Of a stretch of DNA of 64,000 nucleotides, positions 11,501-23,500 are shown one piece after another. The notes beneath the pieces are model-generated. The model was not told the origin of the DNA and did no database searches. It saw nothing but the letters and a program-made list of their open reading frames with translations. The stretch's first letter is position 1, and every line of letters begins with the position of its first letter. Made by a program: the position numbers and the translations under genes. This DNA comes from Branchiostoma belcheri (lineage: Eukaryota > Chordata > Leptocardii > Amphioxiformes > Branchiostomatidae). The stretch spans positions 2,892,913-2,956,912 of the forward strand of contig NW_017803854.1 in NCBI RefSeq assembly GCF_001625305.1. The letters run 5' to 3'.

Positions 11501-14500
11501 ATTCGCACGTATTAATAGCCGGGGATTTTAACTACCCAAAAATCCTATGGGCCAATGGAGACGGCTCAATCTACTCACCTAACTGTGAAGCCGGCAAATT
11601 CCTAGAGGCTACTAGGGACGCATACCTATACCAGCATGTGGACTTTGCAACAAGACACCAAATAAACCAGGAAAGCAATGTACTAGACCTGGTCTTCACG
11701 AACGAGAAGGGAATGATTGACTCGGTGACAATGTTACCACCAGTAGGAAAAAGTGACCATGCAGTGCTAAGGTGGACTTTCAAATGCTATGCAAAGAAAA
11801 GAAATGTGAGAAGAGAAATCTTTCAATACCACAAAGGTTCGTATGAAAACATGAAAGAAGATTTAAATAAGGATTGGAATGAAACACTTCAGGAACTGGA
11901 TATTGAAGAGAGTTGGGTCGTGTTTTCCAAAACCTTGAAAGATACAGTTCACAAGAATGTACCCAAAGTCAAATCCTCAAATAGAAGGAGAAGGCTATCA
12001 TGGACCGACAGTCAAACAATAGCGAAAATGAAGAATAAACAGAAAGCTTGGAAAAAGTATACTCAAACTGGAAAGAGGGAAGACTACATTAAATACACAA
12101 AAGCACGAAATCAGGCACGATGGGCATCAAGGAAGGCGGCCAAAAGACATGAGAAAGAAGTGGCTATGAACATTAAGGGTAATACCAAATTATTTTGGAA
12201 GTACGTAAACAAAAAGTCCAAAACAAGAGACAATATCCCGGACTTAAAGGACGGTGATGAAATTGCCAAGACAGACGAAGAAAAGGCAGAAATACTAAAC
12301 AACTTCTTTATCAGTACATTTACGAAAGAAAACATGCAAGATATCCCAACACTAGAGCATAAGGACTACAAAGAAGAGCTAACTGACATTGAAACAAGTC
12401 CCGAAGAAATTAATAAAAGACTGAAGAAGTTAAATCAAAACAAAGCCATGGGACCAGACAAAATACACCCCAGAGTGCTAAAGGAATTGGCGGATACTTT
12501 GTCTCACCCACTGAGCATACTCTTTCAGAAGTCCTTAAGAGAGGGGAAACTCCCAACGGAGTGGAAAACTGGTACCATCTCACCAATATACAAGAAAGGG
12601 TGCAAAAAGAACCCCAGTAATTACAGACCGGTATGTTTAACGTCTGTGATTGGGAAACTGTTGGAGGGTATAATCAGGGATGAAATCATAAGGCATATGA
12701 CAGACAACAACCTCTTCACAAGTCAACAACATGGATTCCTCCCTGGGAGGTCAACAGTCACCCAAATCCTAGAATGCCTGGAAAGCTGGTCAACCTGGAT
12801 AGATGAAGGTCAACCAGTGGACATAATTTACATGGACTTTCGCAAGGCATTCGACTCGGTCCCGATCAAAAGACTTCTGAACAAAATAGAAAGTTATGGG
12901 ATCAAAGGAAACCTTCTTAAGTGGATTTCATCCTTTTTACAGAACCGAAAACAGAAAGTATGTATCAATGAAAGCAGCTCTAGATGGGGAGAAGTCTACA
13001 GCGGAGTCCCACAGGGCAGTGTTTTAGGTCCGGTCTTGTTTACTATCTACGTGAATGACATGCCAGAAGTGGTAAACTGTTCTCTGAAATTGTTTGCGGA
13101 CGACACAAAGTTGTTTAGACCAGTACCACAAGTACGTAACTGTGAAGCTCTACAACAAGACTTGTCTAGTCTACAAAAATGGGCCGACAAGTGGCAGCTC
13201 AAATTCCACCCTGATAAATGTACGGTCCTGAGGGTTGGTAGTGGCCACCCGAACTTCACTTATAACATGTCCGAAAACAACAACCCCTTACCTATATCCC
13301 TGAAGGTTTCCTCAGAAGAGAAAGACCTGGGAATCCTAGTAGACAGAGACTTGGGCTTTGCCAATCATATAACAACTATTGTAAAAAAGCAAACCAAATA
13401 ATGGGGCTAACATGGAGAACATTTGTACACATGGACTTAGAAATGTTTCTCATTCTTTACAAGACCATTATCCGTCCTCACTTAGAGTACGGAGCCCCCA
13501 TTTGGTCCCCACATACCTGGAAACTCGCTACAGAACTAGAAAAAGTACAGAAGCGAGCGACAAAGAGAGTACCAGGCCTGCAGGATCTTTCATACACAGA
13601 GAGGCTCAAGAAACTAAAACTACCTACCCTGGTCTACAGGAGATTGAGGGGTGACATGATCAACGTTTATAAATACACACACGGGATGTACAATACAGCA
13701 TGTCTACTACCAATAACAACAGAGAAGAGAACTAGAGGTCATCACCTGAAAATAAAGAGGACGCAGGCAAAAACAAATATGCGCCTACACTTCTTTACAA
13801 ATAGAACGGCAAGCTGGTGGAATGAGCTTCCTGGGGAGGTAGTTATGGCGCCTAGTGTAAACAGTTTCAAGAAGAGGTTTGACGAGTATATGGAAACTCA
13901 CCCGGTCGTCTACAATTATAGAGCTTTGGACCACCCACTACGTCCAGAGATGTCAGTAAACTGAAGAGCGGCCCAAATTGGAGCAGGACTCCTACCCGGC
14001 ATGAATCAACTCTACTCTACTCTACTCATAATGTATAAAGTGTGTATAATACACGCTGATTTACATACGCATATAGAAGTTTGGGAAGGTCCCAGAGGGC
14101 GTACGTGAGTCATATAACAAATATTGTAACTGAAATTGACAAAACTACATCCTGTTCCTGGTAATTACATGTATGACGGCCAGTTTTCAGGGATGTAAAA
14201 AGAAGAAGGGAGTTGGAGGTAGCACAGGTTTCCCACCATATGCTTTGTCTCTTTCTGCTGTAGTGCCATTTTACTGTAAGTGCAGCTGGGCCAGGGCAAG
14301 TTTGTCTACTGGTTTCGTGGCCTGTTCCTGTAGACTTTAATGAAGATGAAGCTCTGTAAAGTGTTACATGTTATAGTTAAACAAGTGTACTGCATTTTCT
14401 GTAAAACTGAATGGCACTTCCAATGTTGTAGCCTCTAAACCTAGTCTTGTTTACAGTTTATGTTATTGGTGGGCGGACTGTTCTCACACATGATGTATTG

Positions 14501-17500
14501 TGTTTATATAGAACCACAGGCAACAGCAGCTAATATGCATACCTCCCAGGAATACCCACCTTCCCAGAAATAAGCCGCTGCAATAAACCCATCATAATAA
14601 TGTGAAGTGGATGTTGTTGAATGGCATTTATATCAGCTCCCTTCAGTCCACAGATAAGCTCTGGGATTAAGCATTTTTCCGCACCAGCTGGCATGGAATT
14701 GTATAAACCCCAAAAGGAGGACCTCAACCCTCCCCATAGTAATAGTGTTATGTTCTGCTCTAATGTATTCTTGATGGAATTCTGAAAAGTGCTGAAAGCT
14801 TTACTGTGTTTTCTGTGGATTAATATAATATCCAGGTGTTAAAAGTACTATCTTGTCTGGTTATTTTTGATGTGCCAGACGTCTTCTGTGTTGTTTATTG
14901 AATTGTTAGAGTACTAGATGTCTCAAATGTTTTTCCATCTCAAATCATTTTGGTGATGACAGACACAGTAAAGGCCCAAAGTATCTACTAGTATTAGTAC
15001 TAACATCCAGATCATTTTAAAACTGCCTGCACTAGAACTCTAGTGCAATGGTTTTGATTTATGCAGTTTAAAATTTTCCAGTGCTCCAGGCATGGTTATA
15101 CTAGTATTCTGTAATTAGGTCTTTAAGGAACAACTAATTAGGTGTCAAAGCAATTCAAACAATTCGATGAAAAGTAGCAGATTTTGAGTACAAGGACAAT
15201 GACAATTGTATTGATCAAGAATATCAGGCATATATGATATTCTTGATCACCAATGCCCCCCTCCCACCCATTGGCTTTTCTTTAGGCCAGTGCTAAGTAG
15301 CCATTAGTAGATTCCTCAATCCTAGTACAAATGTACTGGTACTTATGAACAGATCAAGAACTTTTGATTGCTATAAGAAGTTCACACGAGTCTATTTGAA
15401 TGCCATAGAAGTAGGTGTGAAGAGGACACTGTGCTATCAACAGCCTATTCTTTGGTAGGACTGTGCATATAGTAGAACAGGATGGAGAAATTTGCATTTC
15501 AATAAAGTCTATCTGCAGAAATGTGTATTTTCTTTCCCTCTGATTCTGGTACAGTCTGTAGCTATAACTTAGTATAAGCAAGGACATTGTCCTTGGTATA
15601 AGTAACAGTTTGATACTGGTTACTGGATAATGCTTGTATGTTTCTGTTTTATTTATTTTGATGTGTAGTTTGTCTTTTGGAAGCCATTGCATCGGTATGG
15701 GACACATGCTAGAGTTCAGCTTCAAATTCTTGCAAGTCGGCAATGCCATGGAGCATTGTGATCTGGTGTTTTGTTTACAGTTCTCGATAACCGAAAAGAC
15801 TTCAGATAGGCAGACATTTGGCCACTGTACCACTATTTGATATAGAGAAGGGATTGGTTTGAGAATTGAGAAAAAGATGAGGAAATCATGCACACATACA
15901 AGAGTGGAGATGTTGTTTGTTGCTACTGTTAGGATAACAAGAGAGAAACAGGATGTAGTTGGAGGGCAGCCAAATGTAGAAGCAGGAAGTCAGGACCTGA
16001 GAGATGGGAGGGACTTGGCATGGAATATCATCAGGCTTCTTGATAACCATGCAGGTACATGTACATACAAGGCAGGGCTCGGAATACTGGGTGCATGTGC
16101 ACCAAGTACAGTAGGGGCATTGTCAATAGATAGCTTTAAACAATGTCTAGAGCTAGAAGTTCAAGGGTTAGGTGTAACAAGTCGATCGGTGTAATATAGC
16201 CAGCTGCCGTCACGCCGCGTGCCTGCGAAGCTGGTGTGTTACGCCGAAAGGCGGTTATACCGGCTATACAGATACAGATACAGATACCTTAATGCACCCA
16301 AATTTGGAGCTGTGTGCCCAATTTTTTCTGTGAATGTATCAGCAAATATTTTCGTAGGTTTATGTATTCAAAGATGCTATATATGTAGAGCAGTATACAG
16401 CGTATTCTTAAGTTAATATCCAAGTATAAGAAAAGTAATAAAATCATTATTACAGCACTTTTCTTTAGAAATGAAACATAATTATAGTTTTTGCTGACTT
16501 TCTACTTAATTATCATATAATAATATGGTGCACCTAAATATTTTTTGTGCACCCAATTTTTAGGTTGGGTGGCACCAGTGCAGCTATTCCCAAAAATGAA
16601 TTTCGAGCCCTGCCCAGTGTGTTGTGTATAGGCAGGCTGGACCAAATGGGCAAGAATCAATAGAAATCTATTCCCCTCTCCATGGAGGCCGGGCCATTCA
16701 TAGGTAATGAGCTGTCCACTGGACAGGTACATGCAGGCTGGTGGTGGTGGCATATATTAACTGTTGGGAGGTGGGCGGAGGCAGAGAATTTGACCCCTAT
16801 CACATTGGGGTTGATTAACAGGTTTAAATTGGATTTTGGTAATCAAGGACATTATTTAGGGTAAATGTCCTTGGTGAAATCTGATTCATACCAGTTTGAT
16901 TTTTGGTGAGATTGTGTAGATTGTAGGCCCTTATCAAATTGAAATCAGAGTCTTGGAAACCACTTAAGCACTGTCTAGTCTCTAGAGCAGTCTATACTGG
17001 GGATATGAGTTATCTGATGGAGGAAGTTCAATAGTACCTCCTTGCATGGAAGTGATTTTCTTGCTCAGTTTTATCATTGTACCCCCTGCTAGGGAAATGG
17101 ACCATTCCTTGAGCCTATTCAAACAAACATCAATCTTGCATAAATCTATTTATCCACTCTTCACAACAGGGGGAGCAGGGTATGGAAAATGATGCTTGTT
17201 CTGAGTTTTCACCTGCGTATTGCATGTGATGAAAGGAAGTATCATGCATGATTGATACTAGTGTACATTGAAAGAAGACATTATGGTGAAAAGATTAGGT
17301 AGAATTGATGTGGTAGAATTTCCTTGAGGGTCAAAACAGATGTAAGTACACGCTCATTAGCTGTATATTTGAGAATGTTTACTTACTAAGTGGGGAGCCT
17401 GATCTCTGGCTAGAAGGTGTGGAAAACATGCAATAGGTGATATTCCAACTGAAGTTTCGATATCTTGATACATTGCAGCAACCTTGCAGTCATTGCAGTC

Positions 17501-20500
17501 ACTGCAAAAAAATTTATAAAAATAAAAAGAATTTACAGTAACTTTCAACGACATAGAATAGATGTGTCTTCTTTATGAATGATAAATGTAGTAACTAAGT
17601 AATAACTGGAGGTAAAATGAGCAGTTGGCATACACGTGTAGTCTCTAGAGAGACCTGACCCAGACATGTAGGAGCCAGGGGGTATGAGGTGGCAGTAACT
17701 TAGACATGACATCACAACACACTCAGACATATTACCCTGCAACTGCCAACTGTCACAAGATTAGATAAACAGTCATTCCAGGCTTCCGAATTAACTATTC
17801 CCAAAAGGTACTGAATGACTCTAAACCAGATCTACAAAAGCCAAAATTTGTGATTCCAATATCAGTAATGTTGTTGATACAGTATTCATAGAGATGTGTT
17901 GATCTTCATTTTTAAAAAGAAAACAAGGAAAATCGTAGATTTTGTACCTCCGGGTATTGTATGTTGCAGAATGTTGGGTGCATGTTGGGACTGTTCTTTG
18001 AATTAACTAGTGAATTCGCGCGAATACCATTTTTTTCGAAAAGTTTCGAAATGTTTGTAATTGGCTAAATGATGTGTGAAATCACTAATCCCCCCTAGCC
18101 GACTGGAGCCCAAAAATAGAAAGGACAGGAGGCATCCCGTGGCGAATCTGGCTGCCCGACCCTCAGCGACCAGCGATAATGTTAAACAAACACAGTAACG
18201 GGTGTCCGAGACACGAAAAGGAAATACAAATAAATCTTACGCCCCAAAACACATATACAATAAAACAAAAAAAACCTGCACCATCTACAGCCCATTAACA
18301 GAAGATACACCGAGTCCCGAGAAGGTCTGAGACAGTATACCACGGTATTCATGGTATTTGTAAGCCGAAAACATCCGAAATTGCGCAAGAGGGCGTTGAC
18401 CCCTGACCCATTGGCCCACCCGGAAGTTCGCTGGCTGCGACCCGCGCGATCCCACCAGGCACGAGACGTTGATTGACGGCACATGTGGTTCACATCTGAA
18501 CAGTTTCAAAGAATGCTGACACCCCTCTGTGTGAAAGGTCAGATCAGTGGTCGCGACCTCAATGGTGATTATACATGCAAAGGTCAAAAGCTGAGGCCCG
18601 ACCAACACTGAAAGGGGTGTCCATCGGCGGTCTAAACGCATCATTTTCACGCACTAAAACACACATACTAAAAAACCAAAACAACGTGCACCATCTACAG
18701 CCCAACAGCAAAGCGTATACCAAGTCCCAGACATATCCGTCCACCCAAACGCGAGAAACGGGTGCGAACGCAATTTTCGTCTTCCCTCACAAAACCTCCG
18801 CGCTCGGGATATACATCCCTACCCGGAGGTAAAAAGAATTCTGACCGATGGCTGGCATACCAAATATGCCACTATATATTAAATACTTGACCCTTTGTCT
18901 GAACTTTGACCCTGACGTGTCATCACCCACACAGTCCTAGGTATGTTGCACAAGGTCAATGACCTGAGATGACTCACCTGGGCATACCTGTAACAGGTAC
19001 ACACAGGTACGTGTGCTAAATGCAATATATTATAGTGGTTAGAAATCAACTTTGTAGATTCGATGTCAGAATTGATTCTGGGTCAATCATTTGGAGCTAT
19101 TAGATACAATGTATGTGCAGCCTTCTATCTAAGGGAATAGAGTCCTTCAAAAAGTCACTTTTGAGGAGAGCCACACCTTGTGCACATGAAAGAACATTAC
19201 AATGCTAAGTCTGGACTTTTTTTCTTCGGTCACCACTTCAGTCTGCTATATTCTCCCTGTAGTATGCATCAATATGTGATGGCTTGGGCAAATCAATTCC
19301 TTACCCACCTCGTGATAAATTAATGATAAAATACTCGACAAAATCATATGAATTTGACTATCACTACAGGCATTGTGCAACAGTCACGCAGCAGCTGTAA
19401 TCGTATATGCACATGTCAAAGTTCGCCCCCAGTTTTTGTTGACATGCAAAACCACATGGCTAGCAGTCCGACTGTAAACACACTACTTGTGTGTGCTTCA
19501 GGTCACGTTCTTATTCTTAGAACATGCATTACCGGTATGTGCATTGTATGTTGGTATATCTGTGACTGGGTACCTTTCAAAGTTTGTCTTTGTGTTTATA
19601 CAAGTCCACATGTTGAGACTCACACATTTGGGAACGTTTGTTAACAGTTAAGCTTTCTAATGTAAAAAGGATATGTATGAAAAATAGCTCCACTGGATAT
19701 TTAAGAATTGCGGACTTTATTCACTTTTTCCCTTTCTTTCTTTATTGCCAGCCATAATGTTGCTATCATTGTATCAAAGAATTTTGAAATGTTTGCTGTT
19801 GGAAGGGTCTGGAATTTAATTTAAGATTTTCTACCAGTTTTACTTTTTAGTATGGGGGATTATTAAGTTTGTAAAACTTTGTCAGAATGATAAGCTCTAC
19901 TGCCATGGTATTGTAGCTAAGTTGAGCTATGTAGGATAGCACAATGACAGACTACATATTAGCTGTGTATATAGCCCTAATGGAAGAAGAATTTGAGAGG
20001 ATGTGTTGCACGAAAAGGCACGCAAGGTTTTCATAGACAGGAAACAAACCAAAGCCAAATCAAATTATTTGCATGTTTCCTTTTATTTTCTTGCAGCTTT
20101 GATAATTTCAAAAGTCAACAGAAAAAGATATATTTGCTCTTTTAGGAAATTCTTTTTTTTTCACATTCTCCACACAAAGAAATAGAGGAACCATTGACAT
20201 TTGAGTTGATTTGATTTGGCCCCTCTCTGGTATGTAAAGTGTATGTTTTTGGACAAGGTCAACACTAGACTCTATTCCCGTCTAATCGCCCACCAAGGTA
20301 GGCTAGCATGGGAAAATTCCACTGGATTCTTCCCACTGCTGAAGGTCACCTTCAAATGGACAGGTGTTCTAGCCTGGCAGGGAACTCTGGGTAAGTTGTA
20401 AGGAACTCTGGGTAGTTTTGATAAGGAACTCTTGGTAATTTTGGTGAAGAACTCTTAGTAAATAAAACATACCTGAGGTCACCTCAGGTAAGCTAGAGTA

Positions 20501-23500
20501 TATATACTGTCTTTTCTCTATTGGCATTGACTGTAGGCAATTTATAGATAGTCATCTAGGCCTATAACTTAAAAGAGGCCAGGTTGAACAAATTGGCATG
20601 CCATTACTAGAACAATGGCAAAGCCTACAATGTATGTGCGTGAGTGCTTGCTGCGCTCATTTAGATTGTATGCTATAAAGTTTTAATGGCCCAAATGGCC
20701 TGAAGGACGCCAGTCTTGTGTGTTCTGTTTTAGCCTGCTATAATGGAGTGTACTAACTACTGCAGTACAGTATGGCCATTGTTCAGAAAATGGTCTTAAC
20801 GTTGTATGTTACCTAATCAAATAATGTACTCTTCTGAAAACGAAATCAGGTTGATTTGAACCTTGCTTGATGACACCATCCTATAGGCTACATGGATATA
20901 TGTATATGTTTCTAAACGTAAGAAAAAACAAATTTTCATGGCATGGCCTCAGAACTGTTTTGCATGGGCCATAACAGGTTATTGAGTTATTACCATTTGA
21001 CTGTGAGCCAACCTTGAACAGTCCTGTTCCATAATAAGCCTGGAGCCAGAACACAGTTGAAAACACAGTTAGTATCGACGCAGTGTTCGAAACAAGGAGG
21101 GTGAAAAATGGGTTTCTAGGATCCGGAGACTCTGTAATCACTTCTCCAGGGACGGGATTTCATTTACTAAAAGAGGATTGGATATGGGTCAGCAATTTCC
21201 GGGTGTGGGCTGGTGTTACCGTAGTGATGGAGCCAGGCATGAGGGCCCCTGCCCTGTCTGCTGACATCACAGCCCAGGGTGCATGTTTGTACTGTAAATG
21301 TACATACTTTAAGCCATGGTTTTATTTCAGGATATGACGGAAAAGAAAGTTATTGTGGTATTTAAAGCTCTTCATGGTTGATGCAGTTCTGTCTTATGAA
21401 TAGAAAAATAAAACACAATTATTGTGGTGTCATGATGGTGTTCTGTTGAGGATATCACAGAAATTGTAAAAATAAACCACTGCAAACATTTCATAATTTA
21501 CAGTAGTAGAAGGGACAACTCCTTGTGACAATTTGTAAATGGTACTTCCTGCTTTCCTGACAAATTATTTTCTGATTTCACATGAAGTTTTTAGCAGGGG
21601 CCTGGTATTATCATGTAGCAGGGGCTGCAGGGCTGTAAATGCCTACTTCCTGTTATATTTTGAATTCCAGAATGAAGAATATTAGCTGTTATGGTCCCTA
21701 ATAGAAGGCATAGACATAGAATGTATGTAAAAAAGAAGTAAACATTGTTGAATTAGATGACAGGTTGACTGTATATGAATTATTAACTGCAAAATGTTGT
21801 TGATTATCTTGCTCTCCAAAAATACCTGACCTTTGACCTTGAACAATTTGTACTGACATTTTTGCAACCTTTCCTTATCATTTATGCTGCTTTAATTTCT
21901 ATATGACATTAATATTTCTATTAATCCATCAGTGTCAGTATGATCGAGTCAGTTACCCCTGATACAGAATCTGGTAAAAGCATATGTCAAACCAATAAGT
22001 ATGTCCTTGCTTAGTATTATTGTGAAGCCGTGCCAAGAAAATCTCCCGTTTCTGAAACATTTTCAGACGGGACAGGAAAAGGAAAACAGTCTTAACATTT
22101 TTGTGCTGGTCTCCAATCACCAACAGACTGATCCCATAGCTCCGCCCACCTCAGTCAAGATGTAGAAATGTAAAAGAAAACATGATAAAAATGCCAATAT
22201 TTCACAAACATGCTGCCACTCTGTCACTGGTTAAGCCCCAAATTGTCATGCAGTCATTGGTTGAACTGCTGACTGTGATGGACAGTCAGGGCTGATGTAC
22301 AGACCAGTGGTACACCTTGACAGTCCAATCCACAGTTTGGTATGCAGGAACATGTACTGTGTTACTTGCCGTAGAACCAATATGCAGGGTTGGGTGGAGA
22401 ATTTGTGTGAAAGGTCACTGTGTAGGTTGCTGTGTGTGGTGATGACGTGATGATGACATTTACCATTTCATGCTGGTGGATTTGTATATTGCCTTTGTGC
22501 AATATGGGAAATGGCTGACTTTATCAGTTTTTTAACAGGCCTACAATAAAAGTGCATATAACTTACAAATATTACAACAGATGCGGTGTACATAAATGTA
22601 TATGTGTTTTGTTAGTCATTATTCTACATAACAAGACTTGGTATAGTGATACTGTACTACTAAATGGCCTTTGATGTTTATCAGTCGATGTAAATGTCAT
22701 GTGCTACGTATAGACAATTAGTGATGACTAATGATGAATCCCAAATATTGCAATAACAAATGTTGGCACAGATGTATGTACTTTTCACCTATGGGAGTAT
22801 ACTATATACTTCAAAGATTCATACATGAATACATTGTAAAGCAGATGCATGATCTATTATATATGTTAGTGTATAAAGTTAACCCAGTTCCTTTCTGTTT
22901 CTGCAGCCATTAGACCTGAGTACCAGGGGGAAGGAAGGAGACCCAATGGGACAGGTAAGTGTTCTACATATTCTTACTGTGGATCAGTTCTCAGACAAAA
23001 ATCCAGAAGTCAGGATAGTAAGTTACTAACAACAAAGTACTTGAAACAAGAGTCAAGACTATGACTAGATGTAATTGTTTTCACTGGCAGTTCAGAACTT
23101 AAAATACTTTTTTCTGCATACCTGCAGTGATGCAGGAAACATTGAAGATTACCTGCACTAGACAAATTTTACCTGCACCAGTGCAAGTATGCAGAAGAAG
23201 GTATTTCAAGTGTTCACAATTATGACGGAATGCCATCAGTAGCAATTATGGCTGTAAAGCAGTCCAGCTGTAACTAGAACAGATCTAGTACCGGTATTCA
23301 CTTTTCCAACAACACATCATAATAATGACTTAATCTATTAGCTGTGTGCAGTCTTGGTTCTATTGGTGGTAGCGTGTAATGGCAGCCATATTGTTTGTGA
23401 GTGGGGTTTGCACCCTTATGAATAGCAGGACTTGTACAATAGGACCATCTGCTAGGCTGGAACAACCATGGGATTCTGTATCTGTACCTATATAGCCGGT

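Noticed and set aside
15354-15893. 179-codon minus-strand open frame in intron 1
   Set aside because: AT-rich, no domain, no splice sites, and interrupted composition typical of chance.
20381-20463. CRISPR-like regular repeat
   Set aside because: Units are contiguous and degenerate with no spacers, and the sequence is a eukaryotic intron.
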